Assembly: GCF_022023855.1 (NCBI RefSeq)
Contig: NZ_CP059451.1
Coordinates: 124,001 to 188,000 of the forward strand
Source of the DNA: Azospirillum brasilense
GTDB taxonomy: Bacteria; Pseudomonadota; Alphaproteobacteria; Azospirillales; Azospirillaceae
Direction: 5' to 3'
Length of the DNA: 64,000 nucleotides
Below the pieces are notes generated by a model, which saw nothing but the letters and a program-made list of their open reading frames with translations, was not told where the DNA came from and ran no database searches. The translations under genes and the position numbers were made by a program. Positions 1 through 8,122 of this stretch are shown piece by piece (within the stretch, counting starts at the first letter, position 1; each line of letters opens with the position of its first letter).

Positions 1-1
1 C

Positions 2-1726
2 GTCGCCCTGGAGTCGATGGGCTTCAAGACCTTCGGCTTCGCCGGCGGACGCGTTGACGTGTGGGAGCCCGAGGAACTCTTCTGGGGTCCCGAGGGAACG
101 TGGCTCGGCGACGAGCGCTACAGCGGCGAGCGCCAGCTCCAGGAGCCCCTCGGCGCGGTGCAGATGGGCCTTATCTACGTCAACCCGGAGGGGCCGAACG
201 GCAAGCCTGACCCGGTCGCGGCGGCCAAGGACATCCGCGAAACGTTCTACCGCATGGCGATGAACGACGAGGAGACCGTGGCGCTGATCGCCGGCGGCCA
301 CACCTTCGGCAAGACGCACGGTGCGGGCGATCCGTCCTTCATGGGCCCGGCGCCCGAGGCCGGCGCGCTCGAGGACCAGGGACTCGGCTGGAAGAACAAG
401 TACGGCAGGGGCTTCGGGCCCGACGCCATCACCGGCGGCCCGGAGGTCATCTGGTCGCAGACGCCGACCAGATGGAGCAACCACTTCTTCGACAACCTCT
501 TCAAATACGAATGGGAGCTGACCAAGAGCCCGGCCGGTGCATGGCAGTGGCAGGCGAAGGACGCCGAGCCGTCGGTCCCGGATCCCTTCGACCCGTCGAA
601 GACGCGCCTGCCGACCATGCTGACGACCGACCTGTCGCTGCGCTTCGACCCGATCTACGAGAAGATCTCGCGGCGGTTCCACGAGCATCCCGACCAGTTC
701 GCGGACGCCTTCGCCCGCGCCTGGTTCAAGCTCACCCATCGCGACATGGGCCCGGTCGCGCGCTATCTCGGCCCGCTCGTGCCGAAGGAGACGCTGATCT
801 GGCAGGACCCGGTTCCGCCGGTCGATCACCCGCTGGTCGATGACGGCGACGTCGCCGCGCTGAAGGCGAAGATCCTCGCGTCCGGCATTCCGGTCCAGCA
901 GCTCGTCTCGACGGCCTGGGCCTCGGCCTCGACCTTCCGCGGCTCCGACAAGCGCGGCGGCGCCAACGGTGCGCGCATCCGCCTCGCCCCGCAGAAGGAC
1001 TGGGAGGTGAACGAGCCCGCGCAGCTCCGGACGGTTCTGGAGAAGCTCGAGGCGATCCAGAAGGACTTCAACGCGTCCGCCGCCGGCGGCAAGAAGGTCT
1101 CGCTCGCCGACCTGATCGTGCTCGCCGGCGGCGCCGCGATCGAGAAGGCCGCGAAGGACGCCGGGCTGGACGTGCAGGTGCCGTTCTCGCCCGGCCGCAC
1201 GGATGCGTCGCAGGGGCAGACCGACGTCGACTCCTTCGCCCCGCTCGAACCGCGAGCCGACGGCTTCCGCAACTACATCAACAGCAAGAAACAGCAGTTC
1301 ATGCAGCCCGAGGAGGCCCTGGTGGACCGGGCGGCGCTGCTGCGGCTGACCGGGCCGGAGATGACCGTCCTCATCGGGGGCCTGCGCGTCCTCGGCGCCA
1401 ACACCGGCGGTTCCAGGTACGGTGTCTTCACCAGCCGGCCCGGGACGCTGACGAACGACTTCTTCGTCAACCTGCTCGGCATGGACACGGAGTGGCAGCC
1501 CCCGAACGCCGAGGGCGTCTATGAGGGCCGGGACCGCAGGACCGGAGCCCCCAGTTGGACGGCCACCCGCGTCGACCTGATCTTCGGCTCGCACTCCCAG
1601 CTCCGCGCGTTCGCGGAGGTCTATGCCTGCGTCGACTCCCGGGAGAAGTTCGCGAAGGACTTCGTCGCGGCCTGGACGAAGGTGATGAACGCCGACCGCT
1701 TCGACCTCGCGCGGCCGCGGCAGTAG
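2..1726 (+). CDS. katG: Catalase-peroxidase KatG, 5' end outside window
   Basis: Bifunctional heme catalase-peroxidase that removes hydrogen peroxide in the cytoplasm. The reading frame is open from base 2, so the N-terminal part with the distal Arg-Trp-His pocket lies upstream of the window. Visible here are the Tyr of GLIYVNPEGPNG and the Met of RMAMND, two partners of the Met-Tyr-Trp adduct that gives KatG its catalase activity. The proximal heme ligand is the His of GGHTFGKTHGA (codon at 299-301). The rest of the N-terminal heme domain and the complete degenerate C-terminal domain follow, ending with a normal stop. A GC-rich hairpin lies 39 bases downstream. No sign of decay. Confidence 0.97.
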   Translation, partial: VALESMGFKTFGFAGGRVDVWEPEELFWGPEGTWLGDERYSGERQLQEPLGAVQMGLIYVNPEGPNGKPDPVAAAKDIRETFYRMAMNDEETVALIAGGHTFGKTHGAGDPSFMGPAPEAGALEDQGLGWKNKYGRGFGPDAITGGPEVIWSQTPTRWSNHFFDNLFKYEWELTKSPAGAWQWQAKDAEPSVPDPFDPSKTRLPTMLTTDLSLRFDPIYEKISRRFHEHPDQFADAFARAWFKLTHRDMGPVARYLGPLVPKETLIWQDPVPPVDHPLVDDGDVAALKAKILASGIPVQQLVSTAWASASTFRGSDKRGGANGARIRLAPQKDWEVNEPAQLRTVLEKLEAIQKDFNASAAGGKKVSLADLIVLAGGAAIEKAAKDAGLDVQVPFSPGRTDASQGQTDVDSFAPLEPRADGFRNYINSKKQQFMQPEEALVDRAALLRLTGPEMTVLIGGLRVLGANTGGSRYGVFTSRPGTLTNDFFVNLLGMDTEWQPPNAEGVYEGRDRRTGAPSWTATRVDLIFGSHSQLRAFAEVYACVDSREKFAKDFVAAWTKVMNADRFDLARPRQ

Positions 1727-1764
1727 ATGCGTCCGGGGGAAGCGGGGGAAGCGCCGCAGGGCGC

Positions 1765-1794
1765 GGGCGGGCCTCGTCGCCGCGGGGCCCGCCC
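1765..1794 (+). terminator. Hairpin terminator after katG
   Basis: A perfect 9-bp GC stem (1765-1773 with 1786-1794) lies just after the katG stop. The T tract is weak (TTCGGGG follows), so termination strength is uncertain. Between here and the next gene at 2259 I see no convincing coding sequence. Confidence 0.5.
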
Positions 1795-2258
1795 TTCGGG
1801 GTGTAAATCTGCGCGGAGGGGCGAATGGGCGAAGGATAAAGGGAATGCAGCAGGTGCTGGTGGCATCGTGGCTCGAAGGGCGCTCGGCCCTATGGCGTGC
1901 CCCCCCCGCAAGGGTGGATCCTTGCCGCACGGCGTCGGCGGCCCCGGCGCTCCGCTCGATCCCGGTGCGCCCCTTGCCCACTGCAAGGTCGGTATCGGAC
2001 CTGAGGTGATCGTTTCCGGGCCCGTGGGGAATGACCATCATCAAGACGGCGCGACAACGGGCATACAGTCCCACTTCAAAATCAGGAACTGCCAGGGCGA
2101 GCGAGGATGATCCGATCCTGTCACGGTGTGCGGACGGGAGGCGGTGCCCCCGAGGTTGAACAGCCGTGTCGGGACAACGCGTAGAAGCAGGTCGGCACCG
2201 ATGTGGCTGGTCCGTAAGGCCGGGCGGCGCTCAACGCCTACTCCTCGCCACGCCTCCA

Positions 2259-2405
2259 TCACGGTCGCCGCCCCAGAGAGGCGCCGGCAAACCAGAAAAC
2301 GGCGGCGACGAGCACGGCCCCGGACATCCACCATCGATCACCGTGCGACAGGATCGACGTCAGAATGACGATCGCAAAGCTCACGATAATGATCACTGCG
2401 CTCAT
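2259..2405 (-). CDS. Small two-helix membrane protein (48 aa)
   Basis: Predicted 48-residue protein beginning MSAVIIIVSFAIVILTSIL, then a short polar turn (SHGDRWW) and a second hydrophobic stretch (SGAVLVAAVFWFAGASL), ending in GRRP. This is the layout of a small inner-membrane hairpin with a basic tail. The start is supported by a strong Shine-Dalgarno (GGAGGGG, six bases before ATG). A longer in-frame reading upstream has no ribosome site and a poor composition. Function unknown; I recognise no family. The gene at 2661-2765 has the same strand and style, so the two may form a small-membrane-protein pair. Confidence 0.6.
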   Translation of the reverse strand: MSAVIIIVSFAIVILTSILSHGDRWWMSGAVLVAAVFWFAGASLGRRP

Positions 2406-2660
2406 CACGCACCCCTCCGGCCATGGGCTTTGGCGCATGCTTGTTGAGCAAGGCGCGTTTTCGAGCCTCCTGCGCAAAACTGCCTGAGCGGGCACCCCGC
2501 TCGATAGCAGCGGGGCAGGGAAGCACCGTTGCATGGCGTCCGCAACGCTGGATCGGCCGAGCGGGAATACCCGTGGTCCGGCACGCACGGCCGGACGGCG
2601 GTCGCACAGGCCGAAGGCCAGCAACATGCGTACCCCACCAACCCGATTTCCCAATGCGCC

Positions 2661-2765
2661 CTACCAAGCAGCCAACACGATAAGGCCAAGCAGCGCCGCC
2701 AAGGGCACCACATACATTGGGTTGATCTCGCGCGCTTCCAAACGCTCCCACAGATGCGGTTTCAT
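2661..2765 (-). CDS. Tiny single-span membrane protein (34 aa)
   Basis: A 34-codon ORF encodes an N-terminal amphipathic stretch (MKPHLWERLEAREINP) followed by one transmembrane helix (MYVVPLAALLGLIVLAAW) that runs to the stop. GAGGGG sits seven bases before the ATG, a good ribosome site. Ending in the membrane helix is typical of bacterial small membrane proteins. Function unknown. It lies 255 bases upstream of the 48-aa membrane protein on the same strand; co-transcription is possible but unproven. Confidence 0.5.
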   Translation of the reverse strand: MKPHLWERLEAREINPMYVVPLAALLGLIVLAAW

Positions 2766-2966
2766 ATAACGTCCCCTCTGGATGGGGCAGCCGCACCGGC
2801 CAAGACACTCATTCAACTCGGAGTGCACCAAGGCCGGATACTTGCCGACACAATGAATATGGGAATGGTATGCTTGCGACGATGTGCAAAAAAGAGAGCG
2901 ATGACCGGACGCCAGTAGGTTTCCTCAACAGCGGAACTGTCGACAAGCCTCGAACGCGGGTGTTAG

Positions 2967-3201
2967 AGCGAATTGCCATTCGCTTGAGATTCACACGGCC
3001 TCATTTGCCGGCTCTCAGCGGATGCCTTTGGCATCCACCTGCCGCCAGCGGGAACGAAGTTCCCGCGAGAGGCTGGGCTTCGGCCGCATGAGCGGCCGGG
3101 ACCGCCGTCGCGGTCCAAAGCAAATCGAAATCCGCTTTGGTGCATGGAGACGGGCGGCCGGTCTGTTCGTCCTTTCTGCCGCCGGTTACGCGGTGCGTAA
3201 C
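2967..3201. repeat. Run of perfect short hairpins (mosaic palindromic element)
   Basis: At least six perfect stem-loops with tiny loops lie almost end to end: 2967-2984 (AGCGAAT/ATTCGCT, loop 4), 3020-3036 (GGATGCC/GGCATCC, loop 3), 3048-3066 (GCGGGAAC/GTTCCCGC, loop 3), 3081-3098 (CGGCCGC/GCGGCCG, loop 4), 3099-3116 (GGACCGC/GCGGTCC, loop 4) and 3185-3201 (GTTACGC/GCGTAAC, loop 3). A seventh stem with a 12-base loop pairs 3115-3121 with 3134-3140. No convincing protein is encoded. It could be a BIME-like interspersed element, a structured RNA, or a relic of a mobile element ending at the truncated chrA gene. Confidence 0.65.
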
Positions 3202-3293
3202 GGAGGTGGGGCGTCCTGCGTCGAGCACGCGGTTGAGGGCGGATACGCCGATCATGGCCTCCGCCTGCTGAGCCGACAGACTCCGGGCGTGCC

Positions 3294-3749
3294 GTGCCGC
3301 TCCTCCAGACCGAGGTCGCCGATACTGGGCTCGTCGGTCGGGAAGCGTTTCTGGCGGGCTACGGGGCGGCGCAGGCCGTACCCGGCCCGCTGTTCACTTT
3401 CGCGGCCTATCTTGGCGCCGTGATGCAAACCCCACCCAGCGGTATTCTGGGTGCCATCATTGCCCTCATGGCGATTTTCGTGCCGTCGGCTTTGCTCATC
3501 CTCGGCGGCTTACCATTCTGGAGCCGCCTTCGGACCGCCCCGCTGGCGCAACCCGCACTCTCCGGGATCGATGCCGCAGTTGTGGGCCTGCTCGCAGCGA
3601 CGCTCTACGGCACGGTCTTCAGCGAAGGAATCACCTCGTCAGTCGCCATGGCCATCGCCGCAGCGGCGTTCGTTGCCCTGACAGCGTGGCGGGCACCGGC
3701 ATGGGCCATCGTCATCGAAGCAGGTATGGTTGGTTTCCTGACGCTCTGA
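3294..3749 (+). pseudogene. chrA: Chromate transporter ChrA, C-terminal half only
   Basis: About 150 residues match the second half of CHR-family chromate/sulfate transporters. They include the highly conserved segment AFLAGYGAAQAVPGPLFTFA and the hydrophobic helices that follow. A full ChrA has roughly 400 residues in two homologous halves. Here the frame begins abruptly at VPLLQTEV, a mid-protein position, and the sequence upstream in the same frame is not ChrA-like. The 5' half has therefore been lost, and the breakpoint adjoins the hairpin-rich element at 2967-3201. The position of the first codon is only the first available GTG. Not expected to be functional. Confidence 0.8.
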
Positions 3750-3782
3750 CAAAGGCGCATGCAAAATCCAGGAGGAAGGCAG

Positions 3783-4229
3783 ATGGAGACAAAGAAGATT
3801 TCGGACAAGGTTGCGGTCGGTCGGCAGCCCTCAGCGGAGCAACTGGCTGAATTACGCGCTCAAGGGTTCGCGACGGTTGTGAACCTGCGCACTGCAGGTG
3901 AGAAGAACCAATCGCTGTCACCGGCTGATGAGGAGGCTGAGGCTAAGTCGGCTGGATTGTCTTATCATCACATTCCGGTTGCAATCTCCAGCTTGGACGC
4001 GCAGCAGGTAGAAGCCGTACGCGAGGCCATCCGGAACTCCGAGGGTCCGGTATACGTGCATTGTGGTGCAGGCCAACGTGCCTGCGCCATCAGCCTGCTT
4101 GCCACAGAGAGTGGTGGAGCAGCTGGCCACCTCGTCACCAAAGCCCGCGATCTTGGGTTCCCCGTGGTTGATGACGAACTCCGCACGTTCATCGAGGGCT
4201 TCGCACGAAAGCCGGAGGGGAATGAATGA
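3783..4229 (+). CDS. Rhodanese/phosphatase-like protein of the TIGR01244 (DUF442, Blh-type) family
   Basis: 148-residue single-domain protein. The N-terminus (KISDKVAVGRQPSAEQLAELRAQGFATVVNLR) matches the DUF442 fold. The conserved anion-binding loop is VHCGAGQRA, a Cys-x4-Arg variant of the tyrosine-phosphatase/rhodanese loop seen in this family. Relatives are often fused to or encoded beside metallo-beta-lactamase-fold persulfide dioxygenases and are linked to sulfide handling; no such gene adjoins here. The start at 3783 is chosen because AGGAGG precedes it by six bases; an upstream ATG at 3759 has no ribosome site. Substrate unknown. Confidence 0.85.
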   Translation: METKKISDKVAVGRQPSAEQLAELRAQGFATVVNLRTAGEKNQSLSPADEEAEAKSAGLSYHHIPVAISSLDAQQVEAVREAIRNSEGPVYVHCGAGQRACAISLLATESGGAAGHLVTKARDLGFPVVDDELRTFIEGFARKPEGNE

Positions 4230-4478
4230 AGCATATTCCTTGCCTCTGAGCAGCCAAGCCAATCTATGGCGCTGGTCCGCCGCCCCAACTGGCAGGAATA
4301 CCCATAAAGAAATCTCCGTCACGAGCGGTTGGATTACGATGGGCTTCCTGCCTGTTGGGGCCTGAGTAGAAGAGATACTGTTGGCGAATCCCGGAGCGGC
4401 GGGTCGGAGTTCCCTCATGGAGAAATCCCGCTGCAGATTTGAACCGCTCCGGGTTTCCCGGAGGCCATTTGGCTTGAG

Positions 4479-5397
4479 TCACGCCGCCATGGCGGCGTCC
4501 TCGGTTTGGGCATGGTAGCGCGCTTCGGCCTCGGCGGGCGGAATGTTGCCGATAGGCTCGAGGATGCGCCGGTGGTTGAACCAGTCGACCTATTCCAGGG
4601 TGGCAAACTCGACAACTTCCAGGGTGCGCCATGGCCCGCGACGCCGGATCAGCTCGGTCTTGTAGAGGCCGTTGATCGTCTCGGCCAAGGCGTTGTGGTA
4701 GCTGTCGCCGACGCTGCCGACGGAGGGCTCGACGCCGGCCTCGGGGAGGCGCTCGGTGTATCGCATGGCAACGTATTGCGATCCGCGATAGGAATAATGA
4801 ATGAGGCCGCAGCCCTTGGCCGGCGGCGGTCGTGCAGCGCCTGCTCCAGGGCATCGTGCACGAAGCCGGCATGGGCGGTGCACGACACCCACCAGCCCAC
4901 GATGCGGCGGGCGAAGGCGTCGATGAGGAAGGCCACGTTGACGAAGCCTTGCCACGTGGCCACGCACGTGAAATCCGCCACCCAAAATCCGCCACCCACA
5001 GGGCATTCGGGCGGGGCGCCTGGAACTGCCGGTTCACCCGGTCCAGCGGACAGGGAGCCGCCGGGTCACTCATCGTCGCCCGCGCCGCCTTGCCGCGCGT
5101 GACGCCCCGCAGCCCCGTGCGCCGCATCAGGCGAGCCACCGTGCAGCGTGCCACGTCGAGGCCTTCCCGCTGCAATTGCCGCCACACTTTTCGTACCCCA
5201 TAGACCTGGAAGTTCGCATCCCAGACCTGTCGGATAGCCCCACTCAGCTCCGCGTCATTTCGCGAACGGGCCGGCGCCTTGGACGGATCGGCGCGGCGGG
5301 CGGCATGAGCGCGGTAGGTCGACGGGGCGATCGGCAGCACTTTGCAGATCGACTCGCCCCCGAGGACGGCGCGGTGCTCATCGATGAAGGCGATCAT
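4479..5397 (-). pseudogene. IS3-family transposase OrfB, frameshifted
   Basis: Starts MIAFIDEHRAVLGGESICK and keeps the HTH_21 region (YGVRKVWRQLQREG) and the start of the integrase core (NALWVADF). A 14-bp near-perfect tandem duplication (4970-4983 and 4984-4997 on the plus strand) then throws the frame. The core resumes in a second frame (TCVATWQGFVNVAFLIDAFA) and a third (SVGDSYHNALAETINGLYKTELI). An in-frame TAG interrupts it before the last block (DWFNHRRILEPIGNIPPAEAE). At least two frameshifts and one nonsense codon make it inactive. Confidence 0.9.
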
Positions 5398-5723
5398 TTC
5401 CGAAACGGGCGGTCGAGCTCCGCCTGGGCGAAATAGGCCGACGCCTTGCGCAGGATCTCGCTCCCTTGGGACAGCTCCCGGACCTCGCGCTCCAGCGCCT
5501 TGATCCGCTCCTGCTCATCCGTCGTCGGGCCGGGCCGTTTGCCATGGTCACGCTCGGCCTGCCGGATCCAGTTCCGCAGCGTCTCCGGATTGCAGCCGAT
5601 CTTCGCCGCGATCGAGCCGATCGCCGCCCACTGCGAGGCGTGGTCCCCTTCGTGCTCGAACACCATCCGAACCGCGCGCTTCCGCACCTCGGGGGCGTAC
5701 TTGAGTGATCCCTGTTTCGTCAT
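5394..5723 (-). CDS. IS3-family transposase OrfA
   Basis: 109-residue helix-turn-helix protein (YAPEVRKRAVRMVFEHEG ... NPETLRNWIRQAE) followed by a leucine-zipper-like helix (ERIKALEREVRELSQGSEIL) typical of IS3 OrfA. In active elements it binds the terminal repeats and is fused to OrfB by programmed frameshifting. It ends ATGA-overlapped with orfB. This ORF is intact but its partner is broken, so the element cannot move by itself. Confidence 0.9.
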   Translation of the reverse strand: MTKQGSLKYAPEVRKRAVRMVFEHEGDHASQWAAIGSIAAKIGCNPETLRNWIRQAERDHGKRPGPTTDEQERIKALEREVRELSQGSEILRKASAYFAQAELDRPFRK

Positions 5724-5786
5724 GATGACCCCACTCTCTCAGAAGATGGGGCCTCCGGGAAACTGGGAGCAGTTTAAAAGCTCCAA

Positions 5787-6629
5787 TCAACAGGAAAGCG
5801 GGGACTCATGAATGGACGCGCAGGAAATCCGATAGAGGTGAGCTGGATGAACCAGGCCCTTGAGGGGAGTCAGTCCAAGGTCTACGGCTTCAAATCGGCC
5901 CACGACGAGGTTGTGGACAATATCGGAAACGACAACAGTATCGGCCTCGGCGTTTTGGCAAATACGAGAAGCCACCTGAACCACGCACCCCAAGAGATCG
6001 TTGTTGTCCTCGACAGGCTCACCAGCGTGGATGCCGATGCGCACTCGGAGGTGTTCAGCGCGATCATGATTGAACATATCAAACGCTTGCTGGATGAAAC
6101 AGGCGCAGGCGACCGCCGCAGAGACATCTCGAAACGAAGCCATCATCCCATCTCCGGTGCGTTTTATCTCTCGTCCAGCAGTATTCTTCAACGCTCGTCG
6201 GACGATAACATCATGTTCGTGCACCATATCGACCGCTTTTACATCGCCAAGCCGGGCAGTAATGCTGGTGAAATCGACGATGTCGGTGAACAACACCGCG
6301 CAGAAGGAGGGGGCAGCGGTTTCCCAATCGGCAGCCGTTGGCACCGGATCGGGAATGCGGTCGAGAAGCGCCACCACCGCGGAGAGATCAAGCGCCATTA
6401 GGTCGGATGCCTCGCCACCATGTGCATCCCGGTGGACGCGCATCGCCGTTTTCCGGTCAGGCGCGTCAATCAGGCAGAAGTCCGTGCCGGACGCTCCATC
6501 GGACCAGTGACACAGGAATCTGACACCGTAATGATTTTGCATTTCCAGGTCCTTCCGACGCTCCTCCGCGATGTTGGCTGCCGTCCGTTTGCCAAAACGT
6601 TGATCATATCGCGATAAAAATAGGGGCAT
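5787..6629 (-). CDS. DUF4242 domain fused to class III adenylate/guanylate cyclase
   Basis: 280 residues. Residues 1-80 form a DUF4242 domain (MPLFLSRYDQRFG ... DLEMQNHYGVRFLCHWSDG ... FCLIDAPDRKTAMRVHRDAHG), a ferredoxin-like family that includes a nickel-binding actinobacterial protein. Residues 110-270 are a class III nucleotide cyclase catalytic domain. Both metal-binding Asp positions are present (LFTDIVDFTSITARLGD) as well as the GDG strand (IKRTGDGMMASF). No membrane segment, so a soluble enzyme making cAMP or cGMP. The start at 6629 is supported by AGGAGG five bases upstream; an earlier in-frame ATG at 6668 lacks one. The IS3 end lies 11 bases beyond the stop. Confidence 0.85.
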   Translation of the reverse strand: MPLFLSRYDQRFGKRTAANIAEERRKDLEMQNHYGVRFLCHWSDGASGTDFCLIDAPDRKTAMRVHRDAHGGEASDLMALDLSAVVALLDRIPDPVPTAADWETAAPSFCAVLFTDIVDFTSITARLGDVKAVDMVHEHDVIVRRALKNTAGREIKRTGDGMMASFRDVSAAVACACFIQQAFDMFNHDRAEHLRVRIGIHAGEPVEDNNDLLGCVVQVASRICQNAEADTVVVSDIVHNLVVGRFEAVDLGLTPLKGLVHPAHLYRISCASIHESPLSC

Positions 6630-6808
6630 CAGGACCTCCTGATCTTCATTCATACCACAGAACGACAATTACTGCTCGTGCGATTAATTGTCATTATGGC
6701 AAATTTTTCTTTCGTCGTGGCATGGGGCGTTGGCGCGTAATTCGTCGGAAGCTGGCAGCGTCGGAGCCATGGCAGGTATAGAGGCGTCCCGCTGAGTTCG
6801 AGAGCCGG

Positions 6809-7392
6809 ATACCGTACAAGGCCAACGAAACCCGCCGTCACAAGATGCCGCGCGCCCGCTATCGGGTGGAGAACTGGGCGGCTTACGATGCGGCGTTGCG
6901 CCGCCGCGGTGATCTGATGATCTGGGTGACGCCCGAGGCAATTGCCGCCTGGACGCCAGCGAAGACGGCGCGGCGCGGTCGGCCTCCCCGCCACTCGGAC
7001 CTCGCGATTGAGGCTGGATTGATGCTGCGCCTCGCTTTTGGGCGGCCATGGCGGCAGACGGAGGGGCTGCTGGGCTCGCTCATGCGCCTGCTCGGTCTGA
7101 AGCTTCCGGTTCCCGATCACACGACGTTTTCCCGGCGCAGGGCCGATCTGGCAGTCGCGTCGGCGCTGGCCAGGGCGGATGGGCCGGGGACCGTGGTGAT
7201 CGATTCGACCGGGCTGAAGGTGTTCGGGACAGGCGAGTGGCACCTGGAAAAGCACGGCGGCCAAGCACGCCGAAGTTGGCGCAAGCTGCATCTCGCCGTC
7301 GATCCGCATAGCGGCGAAATCCTCGCCTCGGAAGTGACGACTACGTAGGGCGGCGAAGCCTCTCTGGTCGGGCCGTTGCTCGGTCAGATCAC
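6809..7392 (+). pseudogene. IS5-family transposase, truncated
   Basis: Encodes the N-terminal two thirds of an IS5-type DDE transposase: ETRRHKMPRARYRVENWAAYDAALRRRG, an HTH region (RPPRHSDLAIEAGLMLRLAF), and the first catalytic Asp strand (TVVIDSTGLKVFGTGEW). The expected start ATG reads ATA at 6809, followed in frame by PYKANETRRHK. A TAG at 7346-7348 then breaks the frame just before GGEASLVGPLLGQI. The C-terminal third with the other catalytic residues is missing, and the sequence switches to exoD on the opposite strand near 7392. Confidence 0.85.
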
Positions 7393-7681
7393 GCGCCCAG
7401 CGCAACACCGGAACGGTCCGGCGGATGATCGCGGCCAGCCGACGGGTCTCGACATGACGGGTAGCGATGCGGCGGGGGAACGCAGAGCTGGGACGATCCA
7501 GGATCATTTGGAACGCAACGATCGTGAGCAGCATGCCGGCAACGGCTGATACGCCTGGAAGCACGCCGAGGAGCGCCAGGAGAAGGAGGATGCCCCCGAA
7601 CGAGCGATAACCGAGCCTCCCGGCGAGCCAGTCCAGCGTCACATGCTCCGCGGGTGGTTCGCCGAGAATCCCGTTCAGCAT
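7393..7681 (-). pseudogene. exoD: ExoD-family exopolysaccharide protein, 3' end lost
   Basis: The N-terminal ~95 residues of an ExoD-type membrane protein are intact: MLNGILGEPPAEHVTLDWL, then the conserved hydrophobic block GGILLLLALLGVLPGVS and GMLLTIVAFQMILDR. The family normally has about 200 residues with several more membrane spans. Here the frame runs into the truncated IS5 sequence near 7392 (about RWARDLTEQ) and only continues as antisense IS5 sequence. ExoD proteins influence exopolysaccharide production in rhizobia; this copy is expected to be inactive. Confidence 0.75.
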
Positions 7682-7793
7682 CACGGACGTGGGCGCACGC
7701 GTGATGATGACAATGCCCCCTCAGACTGTTGAGCCATCGGGAGAAGGGGGCGGACGGTCGGCTCGGAAGGGTGAAACGCATAGGGGAGATGGC

Positions 7794-7949
7794 ATGAGCC
7801 AGTCGCAAGTGGGCCTGTTCATCGCCGCCGCCTCGGTCATCGCGGTTTCCGTCGCCCTATACCGGCGCGGCCGTCTCAGCGAGGCTGGGCTGGTCGGCGT
7901 TCTGGTCGGCATTGCCGCCGTGGTGGCGTGGATGCTCTCCAGTCCGTGA
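7794..7949 (+). CDS. Small membrane protein (51 aa)
   Basis: 51-residue protein (MSQSQVGLFIAAASVIAVSVALYRRGRLSEAG...) with two hydrophobic helices flanking a basic loop YRRGRLSEAG. The start is chosen for AGGGGAGA a few bases upstream; a longer reading frame begins at 7689 with low-complexity sequence and no ribosome site. Function unknown. Its sole close neighbour on the strand is phaC, 173 bases downstream. Confidence 0.65.
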   Translation: MSQSQVGLFIAAASVIAVSVALYRRGRLSEAGLVGVLVGIAAVVAWMLSSP

Positions 7950-8122
7950 TGGGTCTCTCCTGGCGTTGGACAGAACGAAAGACCACCCGCGGTGTTGATG
8001 CCGGGGTACGTCCTCATCGACCGTCTCCGGAACCGATCGTATCCTGATCACCCGCCACGGTCGGCCAGCTACGGCCGGATGGGCCATGGCCGGATGGGAC
8101 GAACGAAAGAGGGGCGTCTCCC

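Larger units (their letters stand above)
4440..5776 (-). mobile_element. IS3-family element, decayed
   Basis: About 1.34 kb bounded by imperfect terminal inverted repeats. The left end reads TGAACCGCTCCGGGTTTCCC and the right end, read inward, TAAACTGCTCCCAGTTTCCC. Inside are an intact orfA and a broken orfB on the minus strand, overlapping by four bases as in the IS3 group. No target-site duplication is visible (flanks ATT and AAA), suggesting later rearrangement. The element abuts the 3' end of the cyclase gene at 5787. Confidence 0.85.

Noticed and set aside
2967..3201. Integron attC sites
   Set aside because: The stems are short and lack the conserved attC core ends, and there is no integrase or cassette ORF arrangement.
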